A stretch of 64,000 bases of DNA from Fuscovulum sp. (GTDB lineage Bacteria > Pseudomonadota > Alphaproteobacteria > Rhodobacterales > Rhodobacteraceae). A program made the translations under genes and the position numbers. The notes below the pieces were generated by a model that was not told the DNA's origin, made no database searches, and saw nothing but the letters and a program-made list of their open reading frames with translations. The stretch covers positions 1 through 64,000 of the forward strand of contig CP136571.1 of assembly GCA_035192965.1 (NCBI GenBank). Direction: 5' to 3'. Of the stretch, positions 1 through 8,224 are shown one piece after another; the stretch's first letter is position 1; every line of letters begins with the position of its first letter.

Positions 1-123
1 ATTCGCGCGGTCGCGTTTGAACCCGGTGGTGTTCACGTTCGCCAGGTTGTTGGCGATGACCTGCATCCGCAGCTGCTGGGCATTGAGGCCGGTCTTGGCC
101 ACATGCATTGCATCGGTCGACAT
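1..123 (-). CDS. flgG: Flagellar basal-body rod protein FlgG, N-terminus (partial)
   Basis: Only the first 41 residues are in the window; the gene continues past position 1. The translation starts [13 protein letters not shown] and contains the [13 protein letters not shown] motif typical of the N-terminus of rod and hook proteins, which forms part of the coiled-coil D0 domain. FlgG builds the distal rod in the periplasm. A purine-rich AGAGGTG lies just upstream of the ATG on the minus strand. It is the last visible gene of the flgB-C-D-E-F-G run. The choice of FlgG over another rod protein rests on gene order plus this N-terminal motif, since most of the protein is missing. Confidence 0.88.
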   Translation of the reverse strand, partial: MSTDAMHVAKTGLNAQQLRMQVIANNLANVNTTGFKRDRAN

Positions 124-190
124 CGGGGGCACCTCTTTGCGTGTCTGTCACGGTTGCTTTTGCAAGGCCCGTGCCAGCCCCCGACGCAGG

Positions 191-212
191 CGCGCAGCAT
201 TTTAGCTGCGCG
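191..212. other. Hairpin between flgF and flgG
   Basis: CGCGCAGC and GCTGCGCG form a perfect 8-bp stem around a 6-base AT-rich loop in the 98-bp gap between flgF and flgG. On the minus strand the T-run precedes the stem rather than following it, so it does not look like an intrinsic terminator. It may stabilise or process the flg mRNA (inference). Confidence 0.5.
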
Positions 213-221
213 GGGAAAAAA

Positions 222-989
222 TCAGTTCTCGGGCATCCGCAGGAGGCGCGATCCGGCCTCGTCGATTTCCTTGGCGGTGGAGATCATGCGGATGTTCAGC
301 TCGAACGCGCGTTGCAGTTCGATGGAGGAGATCAGTTCCTCGGTCGCGTTGACGTTAGAGCCTTCCAGCGCGCCTTGGGCGATGCGGCCGCCCTGATTTG
401 GTTGCGGCAACTGGGTGCCGGGGGGCGGGCGGATCTGGCCATCAAGGCCCTTGATCATGTTCGCGGCGGAGGCGTTGGTGGTGGCGATTGTGCCCACTTC
501 GACGCGTTCGCCGGGCGCACCGTCCAGCGGTTCGATGGTAATTGCGCCCAGCTCGTTTACGACGATCGAACGGAAGGGCGGGATGGTAATGGGTTGCAGG
601 GCGTTGTTGAGCACCGCGTCGCCCGCGCCATTGACCAGCGCGCCATCGGGTGTGATGCGCATGTCGCCGCGCCGGGAAAGGGCTGGGCCGCCCTGCCCTT
701 CGTCCGGGCGGATGTAGAACCAGCCCTCATTGGCGAGGGCAAGGTCCAGCGGTTCGCCGGTCTGGTTGATGAAGCCTGCCAGATCCGAGAAGGCGGCGTG
801 CTCTTCGGGGATCTGATAGGCGCGCGATTGCAGGACGCCCTGTTCCTCCATCACGAAGGCCTGGCCTTCGGGCATGATGTCGCGCCGGAACCCCGGAACC
901 GTCTGGTTCGCGAGGTTCTGGGCATTCGCGATCTGTGCACCCCGGATGTGGGCGATGCTGTTGAGCGCGGTGTGGATCAGCTTGTCCAT
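222..989 (-). CDS. flgF: Flagellar basal-body rod protein FlgF
   Basis: This 255-residue protein opens with MDKLIHTALNSIAHIRGAQ and the ANAQNLANQTVPGFRRD segment, the N-terminal flagellar rod motif. It ends with GALEGSNVNATEELISSIELQ, the C-terminal motif shared by rod and hook proteins. FlgF is a minor proximal-rod component. The size and position between flgE and flgG fit. It starts 11 bases after the flgE stop, so it is part of the same transcription unit. FlgG-like proteins share these motifs, so the FlgF name relies partly on gene order. Confidence 0.9.
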   Translation of the reverse strand: MDKLIHTALNSIAHIRGAQIANAQNLANQTVPGFRRDIMPEGQAFVMEEQGVLQSRAYQIPEEHAAFSDLAGFINQTGEPLDLALANEGWFYIRPDEGQGGPALSRRGDMRITPDGALVNGAGDAVLNNALQPITIPPFRSIVVNELGAITIEPLDGAPGERVEVGTIATTNASAANMIKGLDGQIRPPPGTQLPQPNQGGRIAQGALEGSNVNATEELISSIELQRAFELNIRMISTAKEIDEAGSRLLRMPEN

Positions 990-1000
990 TCAGGTGCGCC

Positions 1001-2269
1001 TTAGCTGCGGATGTTCATGACCGTCTGCATCAGCGAGGTGGAGGTTTCCATCGCCTTGGCCGAGGCCTGATAGTTGCGCTGCGCCGAGATGAGGTTGACC
1101 AGTTCCTCGGTCAGTTCGACGTTGGAGCGTTCAAGCGCCCCGGCGCGCAGGTTGCCGAAACCCAGAGTGCCGGCGGAGCCTGCGATGGGCGGGCCGGAAT
1201 CGGCGGTGGCGGCGAAGGTGGCCTTGCCCTGCACCTTGAGGCCTTGGGTGTTGGTGAAGTTGGCCATCGCGATCTGGCCGACGGGCATGCGGCCCAAAGC
1301 ACCGTAGGTGGCCCAGATGCCGCCTGCGCCATCGACTTCGAGGTTGCTTAGACCAGAGGCCCTTGTACCGTCATGCGACACGGCCTGAACGGCGAAAGGA
1401 TCAGTGGTCAATTGCGACCCGCCGAGGTTGAGCGTCACGCCAGTAGGGCCGAAATCGAGCGCGCCGCCGGCGGTGATGTCGCCTGCCGCGTTGAACGTGA
1501 CGCGGGGCAGGACCAGAGGATCGGTTGGCAGAAATTCCTGCCCGTCGACCATCATGCGCACTTCATAGACCGTGTCGGTGGTGAGCGCATCGGGGCCGGA
1601 AATCTTGATGAAATAGGCTTCGGCCTCGACCGGGGCACCGTCAGCTCCGAACATCGGGACGGAGGTGCGGGTGGCGTAGGTGGTGGGATCGTCGGCGTCG
1701 AAGGCGGCAACAGGCGGGAAGACCTGCTGGCCCAGCATCGCATCATCCGAGGGGAGATCCACCTGAAGCTGGATTTCGGCGCTGGCGGTGGGCGCACCCA
1801 TGACCGGGGGGATGGTCATCGGGACGGCCTGACCCAACTGGTTGGTCAGGGCGGTACCGTCCATCGCGACGGGCCAGCCCAGAAGCGCATCGCCCGAGGC
1901 GTTGACCACGCGACCGACGCTGTCCATGTTGAAGGCGCCAGAGCGGGTGAAGCGGGTTTCACCGCCCGGCAAGTTGCCATTGGGGGCCATGCGGATGGCA
2001 AAGAAGCCCTGCCCTTCGATGGCCATATCCAGCAGGTTGCCGGTCGTGACGACGTTGCCTTGCGAATAGTCCTGCGCCACGCGCTGGACGGTCACGCCAG
2101 AGCCGACCGCCGTGCGCTGGTTCGACATTGGCGAGGACGTGAACACATCGGCGAATTCGACGCGGCTGGAGCGGAAGCCGACGGTGCCCACATTGGCGAT
2201 GTTGTGCGAGGTGGCCGAGATTTCGGTCTGCGCGGCCATCAGGCCGGAAAGGGCGGTGCTCATGGACAT
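1001..2269 (-). CDS. flgE: Flagellar hook protein FlgE
   Basis: The 422-residue protein starts MSMSTALSGLMAAQTEIS with the SHNIANVGTVGFRSSRVEF motif of hook proteins. It ends with the LERSNVELTEELVNLISAQ and NYQASAKAMETS motifs that form the C-terminal D0 helix. FlgE polymerises into the hook outside the outer membrane. Between them lies the variable surface-exposed D1/D2 region. It follows flgD (hook cap) in the order seen for hook assembly. A second in-frame ATG two codons downstream could also be used. Confidence 0.95.
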   Translation of the reverse strand: MSMSTALSGLMAAQTEISATSHNIANVGTVGFRSSRVEFADVFTSSPMSNQRTAVGSGVTVQRVAQDYSQGNVVTTGNLLDMAIEGQGFFAIRMAPNGNLPGGETRFTRSGAFNMDSVGRVVNASGDALLGWPVAMDGTALTNQLGQAVPMTIPPVMGAPTASAEIQLQVDLPSDDAMLGQQVFPPVAAFDADDPTTYATRTSVPMFGADGAPVEAEAYFIKISGPDALTTDTVYEVRMMVDGQEFLPTDPLVLPRVTFNAAGDITAGGALDFGPTGVTLNLGGSQLTTDPFAVQAVSHDGTRASGLSNLEVDGAGGIWATYGALGRMPVGQIAMANFTNTQGLKVQGKATFAATADSGPPIAGSAGTLGFGNLRAGALERSNVELTEELVNLISAQRNYQASAKAMETSTSLMQTVMNIRS

Positions 2270-2305
2270 GGGGATGGTCCTTTGGTTCTGGTCGTGTGAC
2301 GGGGA

Positions 2306-2989
2306 TCAGCGGAAGGCTTCGACTTCGAGCGCGTTCAGCGCGCCGTAGTCTTCGATTTGCAGGGTCAGGTCGGCGCCATCGGCACCGTTGCGGGCCGAAA
2401 GCACCTTGGCAAAGACGGAAGGTCCGACCTGTGCGGTGCCGGTGTCGGTTGTGGCCGAGACGTTGATCCGGACGGGGCTGCGCTGTTCCGCCATGGCGGG
2501 CGGCAGGCCTGCCCAGGAGAAGCCCATCAGGCCTGCCGATTGGGCGGTGTAGCTTTCGGTATGCAGGAGCGTGCCGGTGGTGGCGTCAGAATAGCTGACG
2601 GTGACAGAGCTTGCTGCGGTGGGCAGATCGACCACGCCGTTGATCGTGCCATCCTTGCCGGCGCGGGCGATGTTGCCGGGGACCAGCACCTCATGCCCCA
2701 AAAGGTTGGCGGCGGTGGAGATGCGGAAATCGCGCATCCCTTCGCCAAGGCTGCCGAGCGTGTCATTGACCTTTTCGATGCCGCTGACGGTGGAGAATTG
2801 CGCGAGTTGCGCGAGGAATTCGCCGTTTTCCATCGGTTGCAGGGGATCCTGGTTCTTCAGCTGTGCCAGCATCAGGGTGAGGAAATCCTGCTGGCCCAGC
2901 GCATTCGTCGCCGCAGCATTGGTTGCGGCGGCGCTGCTGGTGGTGCTGGCGGCAGTGGGGGCGCCGGTGGTGGTGGAGAAGTTGATCAT
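2306..2989 (-). CDS. flgD: Flagellar hook assembly (capping) protein FlgD
   Basis: The 227-residue protein has a low-complexity Ala/Thr N-terminus (about residues 5-33). The conserved FlgD scaffold motif LGQQDFLTLMLAQLKNQDP follows, and then MENGEFLAQLAQFSTVSG. The C-terminal part resembles the FlgD Ig-like/Tudor-like domain. FlgD caps the growing hook and lets FlgE subunits assemble. The gene lies between flgC and flgE, as in the classical flgBCDE order. Confidence 0.95.
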   Translation of the reverse strand: MINFSTTTGAPTAASTTSSAAATNAAATNALGQQDFLTLMLAQLKNQDPLQPMENGEFLAQLAQFSTVSGIEKVNDTLGSLGEGMRDFRISTAANLLGHEVLVPGNIARAGKDGTINGVVDLPTAASSVTVSYSDATTGTLLHTESYTAQSAGLMGFSWAGLPPAMAEQRSPVRINVSATTDTGTAQVGPSVFAKVLSARNGADGADLTLQIEDYGALNALEVEAFR

Positions 2990-3031
2990 GGCGGTTCTTT
3001 CCAGACGCGGTCAGCGGGAAACGGGATGCGG

Positions 3032-3448
3032 TTATTGGCCCATCTGCACGGTTCGTGCCATCAGGGCGCGGAGGGTTGTCATGGTTTCCAGCGTATTCTG
3101 GTATTGGCGGCTGGCTTCGACCATTTCGACCATTTCCTCTTCGGTATTCACCGCAGCGGCGTAGACGAAACCTTCGGCATCGGCAGAAGGGTGATCGGGG
3201 CGGAACTGCTTTTCCGGCTGACGATCCAGCATGACCACGCTTTCGACCGTGGCGGTGGACAGGCCGGCATTGGCCTGTGCGTATTCGGTTGCAAACACCG
3301 GGCGCAGAGCGCGGAAGGCGTCTTCGGGCGTGGAGGCCACGGTAGAGGCGTTGGCAAGGTTGGAGGCCACCGTATTCATGCGGACCATCTGGGCCGACAT
3401 GGCGCGGGCCCCCACATCAAAGACGTTGCGGATATCGGACATGGTCAT
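3032..3448 (-). CDS. flgC: Flagellar basal-body rod protein FlgC
   Basis: The 138-residue protein has [18 protein letters not shown], the N-terminal rod motif, and a C-terminal [18 protein letters not shown] helix typical of FlgC. The length matches the family (about 135 residues). Its ATG overlaps the end of flgB by 4 bases, suggesting translational coupling. FlgC is a proximal-rod subunit. Confidence 0.94.
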   Translation of the reverse strand: MTMSDIRNVFDVGARAMSAQMVRMNTVASNLANASTVASTPEDAFRALRPVFATEYAQANAGLSTATVESVVMLDRQPEKQFRPDHPSADAEGFVYAAAVNTEEEMVEMVEASRQYQNTLETMTTLRALMARTVQMGQ

Positions 3449-3828
3449 TCCCCTTTGATCGCGGTCATCAGACCGGAGATGCGGCGGTTCAGGAGTTGCA
3501 GGCTGGTCTGGTAGCGCAGGGTGTTTTCGGCAAACTCCATCTGCTCCACCGGCAGTTCGACGGTGTTGCCATCCAGCGAGGCGTTCAGCGGCACGCGATA
3601 GCCAAGGCCATTGTCGGCCAAGCTGCCGCCAAGGTGGCGCGATGAGGTGCGGGCGATGTCAAAGCCGCCGCTGGCGCGGGCGAGTTCGGCGTCGAAATCG
3701 AAATCGCGGGCCTTGAAGTTGGGGGTGGCGGCATTGGCGATGTTGGAGGCGAGGATTTCGCCCCGCTTTTCGCGCAGCATCAGGGATTGGGCGTGGAGGC
3801 CTATAGATTCCGCGAAACTGACCGTCAT
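3445..3828 (-). CDS. flgB: Flagellar basal-body rod protein FlgB
   Basis: This 127-residue protein is the first gene of the flg operon here. It carries [20 protein letters not shown], the N-terminal rod motif, followed by [11 protein letters not shown]. It ends with a helix containing [19 protein letters not shown]. FlgB is a proximal-rod subunit. A sigma-54 promoter sits about 50 bases upstream, and flgC overlaps its stop codon. Confidence 0.94.
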   Translation of the reverse strand: MTVSFAESIGLHAQSLMLREKRGEILASNIANAATPNFKARDFDFDAELARASGGFDIARTSSRHLGGSLADNGLGYRVPLNASLDGNTVELPVEQMEFAENTLRYQTSLQLLNRRISGLMTAIKGE

Positions 3829-3876
3829 TGTCCTTGATCCTTGCTTGCCAGGGAGTCCGGGCGTTCAGGACCGGGG

Positions 3877-3895
3877 CTTGCAAAGGGCGTGCCAA
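3877..3895 (-). promoter_or_regulatory. Sigma-54 (RpoN) promoter of the flgBCDEFG operon
   Basis: On the minus strand the sequence reads TTGGCACG-CCCT-TTGCAAG. This matches the sigma-54 -24/-12 consensus, with the invariant GG and GC separated by exactly 10 bases. It lies between the kinase stop and the flgB start, pointing at flgB, with a predicted leader of roughly 40 bases. Flagellar operons are often sigma-54-dependent, for example in the fla1 system of Rhodobacter sphaeroides. Confidence 0.88.
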
Positions 3896-3913
3896 GTGGC
3901 AGGCAACAGGGCG

Positions 3914-6550
3914 CTATTGCGCGATGACGCGGCCCGAGGCGAGGGACAGGCCGTTTTCGCGCAGTTCCAGAAGGGTGCGCGGCAAGAGGCTGCGGAGACG
4001 GTCCAGCGCATCGGTCATGGCCGCAGTGTCGCTGTTGCGGGCGGCCGTTTCATAGCGCCACAGGGCAGTTTGCAGACCGGACAGCCCGATGGCGGCTGCG
4101 GCACCAGCCGTCTTGTGAGCGGCCTTGGCGGCGGCTTCGTGGTTGCCCTTGCGGACATAATCGTCAAGCTCGTCGATCAGCGCCTCGACCTCGATCAGAA
4201 GGCGGTCGGCGATGCGTTCGACAAAGGCGACCCCCATTTCCTGAAGCGTTTCGCGGAAGACATCCTTGTTCAGGACGGCGGGTTCAGGTGGGGCGGGCAG
4301 AACCGGCGCGGCGGCGGGCCGGGGCGCACGGCGGGCGTGGTTTGCAATGAGCGTCATCAGCGCGTTGCGGGTGACAGGTTTGACCAGAACGTCATTCATG
4401 CCTGCGGCAAGGAATTCGGGCATCCGGTCGGGATCGGCGTTCGCGGTGACGCCGATGATCGGCACGTCGCGGCAGGCCCCTTGCTGGCGGATGCGGCGAG
4501 TGGCTTCGATGCCATCCATGCGCGGCATGGAGATATCGGTCAGGATCAGATCGAAGGCGGTGGCGGCGGTTTTTTCCACGGCTTCGACACCGTCAACCGC
4601 ATTGGCCACCACATGCCCGCGCAGGCGGAGCATTTCGGTGAGCAGGAGGCTGTTGATCGGGTTGTCTTCGACCACAAGAATATGGAGCGACAGGTTTTCA
4701 TCGTCGGGCCCCGGTCCGGCGGCAGTGGTTGCGGGGCTGGCCTCGACCGCGACGGGAAGCGTGACGTCGAAGGTGAAGGTGCTGCCCTTGCCGAGGGCAG
4801 AGACAACGTGGATGGAGCCGCCCATCGCCTCGGCCGACAGTTTGGCGATGCCGAGGCCGAGGCCGGTGCCTTCGCGCATCCGGGCATAGGAGGCATCGAG
4901 GGTTTCGAAATTGTGGAAGATGCGTTCCAGATCCTGTTCGGCGATGCCGATACCCGTATCGGTGACATCAAAGGACAGGTGAAGCTTGCGCCCATGGTCG
5001 ACCAGATCCGCGCGCAGGGAGACCGTGACGGAGCCTGCATCGGTGAATTTGATCGCGTTGCCCACGAGGTTGTAGAGCACCCGCAGGAAAAGCTGGCGCG
5101 GGGCCGTGACGCGGGGCAACGGACCAGTTGGTTCGTCAAAGCGCAGTTGATTGCCGCGCTTGGCGGCATGAGGTTCGTTTTGCAGCATCAGATCGCGGAC
5201 AATCTGAAGCGGCGAGAAATCGGACAGCTTGTAGCTGTCTGATTGTTCCGAACCGAGCCGGGTCAGTTCCAGCACGTTGTTGACCTGATCCAGCGCCGCC
5301 CAGCCGCAGGACAGCACGATTTCCGACAACCAGCTTTGGCGTTTGTCCAGATCGGTGGAGGTTTGCAGCAGTTCCGTCGCGGCGATCAGGCCGTTCAGGG
5401 GGGTGCGCATCTCATGGCTCATCACGGCGAGGAAGCGGGCCTTGGCCTCTTCACCCTTGAGGGCATCGTTGCGGGCCTTGCGCAGGTTTTCTTCGCGTTC
5501 GATGCGTTCCGAAATGTCGCGGATGAAGGCGATGAACATCTGCCCGCCGCCTGCACCCTTTGCCTCGGCCAGCGCGACTTCGACGGGGAAGCTGCTGCCG
5601 TCTTGGCGTCGGCCGGACAACTGACAGCGGCCATCCTGCAACTGCGCGGTGCCGTCATGGAACATGTGGTGCAGCGTGGCGAAAGGATCGGCGTCTTCAT
5701 CATCCCCTGACAGAAGCTCAGACAGGCTGAGGCCGCCGAGATCGGCCCGGTTGCGGCCGAACAGCTGTTCGGCGGCGCGGTTGCAATCGGTGACCTTGCC
5801 GACGACATCGCAGATCACCAGCGCGTCGAGCGAGCTTTCGATGATGGCGCGCAGATTGTGGACAGCGCGTTCGGTGGTTTCGGACCGTCGGCTTTGTGCA
5901 CGGTTTTGCAGGATGATGACCAAGGACATCCCTGCCATCAGCGCCAGCAGACCCAGCGACGCGGCGGCAAACACCTGAAGCGAGCGGCGCAGTTCGGCCC
6001 GCCGCGCATCGCCGCCCGTCAACAGATCCTGAAGCGAGGAGACGACATTGACGCGCACCAGATCGGACACGGCATCCATTTCATCGGCGATGGCAGGTAG
6101 GGAAGCAACGAGGGTGGCATCGTCGCCATCCATCAGGGGGGTTACGCGATCAAAGAAGGCGCCCTCGGACCACAGCGCTTCGCGCAGCGTTTCGTTGACC
6201 GGAAGGACGGACAGCCTGTCGGACCGGGCAAGGATGTTGAAGCGGCTGTAGAAGATATCGAAACTCAGGCGCAGATCATCCAGCACCTCGGGATCATCAG
6301 GCCGTTCCGCCGCCAGCAGAACGGCCCGTTGCAGTTTGAGCGTGTCAACCTCGACCTGGGAAATGGTCCAGGTCGCATTGTCGGAATCGACGGAAGACGA
6401 CCGTTCCAGTTCCTGATCGATGCCAAGGAACACATAGCCCATGGCAGCCAGCGTGATGACGAAGGTCAGCCCGACAATCAGGTCCCGCACCCGCACCGCA
6501 GCGCGGGTGAGTCGGCTTTCCTGAAGGGCTTCGTCGAAAAACTGGCTCAT
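3914..6550 (-). CDS. Membrane hybrid sensor histidine kinase (PAS-HisKA-HATPase-REC-Hpt)
   Basis: The 878-residue protein has two membrane segments (about residues 22-44 and 193-215) flanking a periplasmic region of about 150 residues. Then follow a PAS domain (about 225-345), a HisKA domain with SHEMRTPLN (His379) and an HATPase with NLVGNAIKF, DTGIGI and GTGLGLGIAK. A receiver domain has EDN, phospho-acceptor Asp672 in LTDISMP and Lys724, and a C-terminal Hpt domain has AAHKTAG (His812). All phosphorelay residues are present, so it should act as an ArcB/BarA-like phosphorelay kinase. The partner is not proven; the NarL-type regulator at 7446 is a candidate. It lies head-to-tail upstream of flgB but has no obvious Shine-Dalgarno sequence. 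Confidence 0.93.
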   Translation of the reverse strand: MSQFFDEALQESRLTRAAVRVRDLIVGLTFVITLAAMGYVFLGIDQELERSSSVDSDNATWTISQVEVDTLKLQRAVLLAAERPDDPEVLDDLRLSFDIFYSRFNILARSDRLSVLPVNETLREALWSEGAFFDRVTPLMDGDDATLVASLPAIADEMDAVSDLVRVNVVSSLQDLLTGGDARRAELRRSLQVFAAASLGLLALMAGMSLVIILQNRAQSRRSETTERAVHNLRAIIESSLDALVICDVVGKVTDCNRAAEQLFGRNRADLGGLSLSELLSGDDEDADPFATLHHMFHDGTAQLQDGRCQLSGRRQDGSSFPVEVALAEAKGAGGGQMFIAFIRDISERIEREENLRKARNDALKGEEAKARFLAVMSHEMRTPLNGLIAATELLQTSTDLDKRQSWLSEIVLSCGWAALDQVNNVLELTRLGSEQSDSYKLSDFSPLQIVRDLMLQNEPHAAKRGNQLRFDEPTGPLPRVTAPRQLFLRVLYNLVGNAIKFTDAGSVTVSLRADLVDHGRKLHLSFDVTDTGIGIAEQDLERIFHNFETLDASYARMREGTGLGLGIAKLSAEAMGGSIHVVSALGKGSTFTFDVTLPVAVEASPATTAAGPGPDDENLSLHILVVEDNPINSLLLTEMLRLRGHVVANAVDGVEAVEKTAATAFDLILTDISMPRMDGIEATRRIRQQGACRDVPIIGVTANADPDRMPEFLAAGMNDVLVKPVTRNALMTLIANHARRAPRPAAAPVLPAPPEPAVLNKDVFRETLQEMGVAFVERIADRLLIEVEALIDELDDYVRKGNHEAAAKAAHKTAGAAAAIGLSGLQTALWRYETAARNSDTAAMTDALDRLRSLLPRTLLELRENGLSLASGRVIAQ

Positions 6551-6580
6551 TCAAAAATCAGGCACTGCTTTGGTGCGAGG

Positions 6581-6608
6581 GTGGCACGGTTCCGGACGGA
6601 AGTGCCAC
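6581..6608. other. Inverted repeat between the exported protein and kinase genes
   Basis: GTGGCAC and GTGCCAC form a 7-bp stem, with an inner TTCC/GGAA stem, in the 85-base gap between the stop at 6636 and the kinase start at 6550. No T-run follows on the minus strand, so it may be an operator or mRNA structure rather than a terminator. Confidence 0.4.
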
Positions 6609-6635
6609 GCCCTTAGCAGGGCGAGGCACTTGAAT

Positions 6636-7157
6636 TCACTCTTCGATCGTCAGTCTGGCAAGCTGCCAGATGCTCCAACCATAGACCAGTTCGGTTTGAT
6701 AGGCAGCCCCGGCGTCATAGGGAAATACGATCCAGAGCGGGCCCTTGTCACGGCGCGAGAAGGTTTCGCCGTCGATGTGATAGGCAACGATCGGAACGCT
6801 GTCTTCGATCGCTTCGATGGGGATCTGGACGCTGTAATTGTTCAGCGCGGTGGCGGTGATGGTGCCACCGGTGGCCCCCACGGCATCCAGCAGCGCCCGG
6901 AGCGGCACGCCATCATAGCGGTTGGTGCCAACCGTCCAGGTGGAGCTGGTGTCAAACCCCGAAGCGGGCAGTGCCTGAAGCATCTCCATATCGAAGCTGG
7001 CGCCTTCGGGGCTGTTGGTTTCGGCGATGGCACCGTCAATGGTGAGGATCACTTCGCCGGTAGGCGCGGCAAGTTCAGCCATCGCAGGAGCACCAAGCGA
7101 AAAGGCAAGAAATGCCGAAACAGCCGCGATGCGGCATGAGAAGGGATGAAGGGTCAT
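6636..7157 (-). CDS. Exported protein with an oxidoreductase molybdopterin-binding-like domain, no cysteine
   Basis: I chose the ATG at 7157 because GGAG precedes it by 8 bases and it begins a clear signal peptide (MTLHPFSC..., hydrophobic core, cleavage near APAMA). A longer frame would need a TTG start at 7205. The mature part (about 148 residues) has GVPLRALLDAVGA, NNYSVQIPIEAI and the ending LVYGWSIWQLARLTIEE. That pattern resembles small SUOX/YedY-type molybdopterin-binding folds. The mature protein contains no cysteine, so the usual Mo ligand is absent. It lies on the same strand just upstream of the sensor kinase, so a ligand-sensing role in the periplasm is possible (inference). Confidence 0.65.
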   Translation of the reverse strand: MTLHPFSCRIAAVSAFLAFSLGAPAMAELAAPTGEVILTIDGAIAETNSPEGASFDMEMLQALPASGFDTSSTWTVGTNRYDGVPLRALLDAVGATGGTITATALNNYSVQIPIEAIEDSVPIVAYHIDGETFSRRDKGPLWIVFPYDAGAAYQTELVYGWSIWQLARLTIEE

Positions 7158-7445
7158 GAGCACGCTCCGAGCTGGACTAAAATACGTCAGCACAGGATAG
7201 CGCAAAACAGTGTTTTCACGATTCCAATTTCGGATGCAATCCCATCCGAAAGTATGGGAGCCGCTCTACTTAGTCGGGATAGGGTTTGTATGGCTTTTTT
7301 TTGCAGATGAAACAACCTATCCTGATGGCTGTAAGGTGTTTGCCCGGAATGGGTGTAATGCGCTTTCCCCGACTCGGCCCTTGATTGCAAAGGAAAGCCG
7401 AATCCCCGGGGCAAAGCGGGCAATGAACGGGAACTGGACAAGGCG

Positions 7446-8093
7446 ATGAGCATGATTGGCGGAGCGGGAGTCGACAAAATTCGCATTCTGATAGCCGACG
7501 ACCATGAGATGGTTCTCGACGTCTTTGCGATGTATCTTTCCTCGGCACCCGACATGGCGGTGACCACGGCGAAGACGCTGGACGAGGCGGTGGAGCACAT
7601 CGCGGCGGACGGGCCCTATGATGTGGTGCTGCTGGATCTGAACATGCCGGGAATGAACGGCGTTGCCGGTCTGCGGCGAGCGATCAAGATGAACGGGGGC
7701 AAGCCGGTGGCGATCATCACCGGGAACCCGACGCCGCGGATGCTGGACGAGATCATGAATGCCGGGTCTTCGGGGATCGTGCTGAAGACGACGGGGGTGC
7801 GGTCGCTGGCCAATGCCATCCGGTTCATGCATGCGGGCGAGCATTACATGCCGCTGGAATTGGTGCGCGAGCGACACAATGCCGGGCGGACGACCAAGAA
7901 CGGGCGGCTGTCGGACAAGGAGATGATGGTCCTGTCCTATCTGGCTGAAGGCAAGCAGAACAAGGAAATCGCCAACGATCTGAAGCTGGCGGAGCCGACG
8001 ATCAAGATGCATGTGACCAGCATCTGCAAAAAGCTGACGGCAACGAACCGCACGCAGGCGGTGATCGTGGCGCGGGATCTGGGGCTGATCTAG
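7446..8093 (+). CDS. NarL/FixJ-type response regulator (REC + LuxR HTH)
   Basis: The 215-residue protein has an N-terminal receiver domain with ADDHE acidic residues, phospho-acceptor Asp in VVLLDLNMPGMNG and IITGNP, then a C-terminal LuxR-type HTH (LSDKEMMVLSYLAEGKQNKEI ... ANDL ... TIKMHVTSICKKL). It is a DNA-binding regulator that should be activated by phosphorylation. The nearest kinase is the hybrid Hpt kinase at 3914-6550, on the opposite strand across the small exported-protein gene. A second ATG two codons downstream is possible. The gene is followed by the hairpin cluster. Confidence 0.92.
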   Translation: MSMIGGAGVDKIRILIADDHEMVLDVFAMYLSSAPDMAVTTAKTLDEAVEHIAADGPYDVVLLDLNMPGMNGVAGLRRAIKMNGGKPVAIITGNPTPRMLDEIMNAGSSGIVLKTTGVRSLANAIRFMHAGEHYMPLELVRERHNAGRTTKNGRLSDKEMMVLSYLAEGKQNKEIANDLKLAEPTIKMHVTSICKKLTATNRTQAVIVARDLGLI

Positions 8094-8106
8094 AGCCGTC
8101 GCAGGG

Positions 8107-8224
8107 CAAATCCTGACGCAGGATTTGCGCCGTTTTCTGACGCAGAAAACGGTGCCTGTGGGATGTCGGTGGTGCAACAAAATCCTGCGTCAGGATTTTG
8201 GGCGTTTTCTGCGTCAGAAAACGC
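8107..8224. repeat. Cluster of four palindromes (REP/BIME-like) between convergent genes
   Basis: Four perfect stem-loops with 3-base loops fill the gap between the regulator (+) and the DMT gene (-). They lie at 8107-8127 (CAAATCCTG/CAGGATTTG), 8130-8152 (CCGTTTTCTG/CAGAAAACGG), 8178-8200 (CAAAATCCTG/CAGGATTTTG) and 8202-8224 (GCGTTTTCTG/CAGAAAACGC). The first pair has ACG loops and the second pair CGT loops. The second pair is therefore the reverse complement arrangement of the first. The last stem abuts the DMT stop codon. They may act as bidirectional terminators and/or a mobile REP-type repeat. Confidence 0.8.

Noticed and set aside
7291..7306. Possible sigma-54 promoter before the response regulator
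   Set aside because: TGGC and GCA are present but GG and GC are 9 bases apart instead of 10, and the rest is a T-run.
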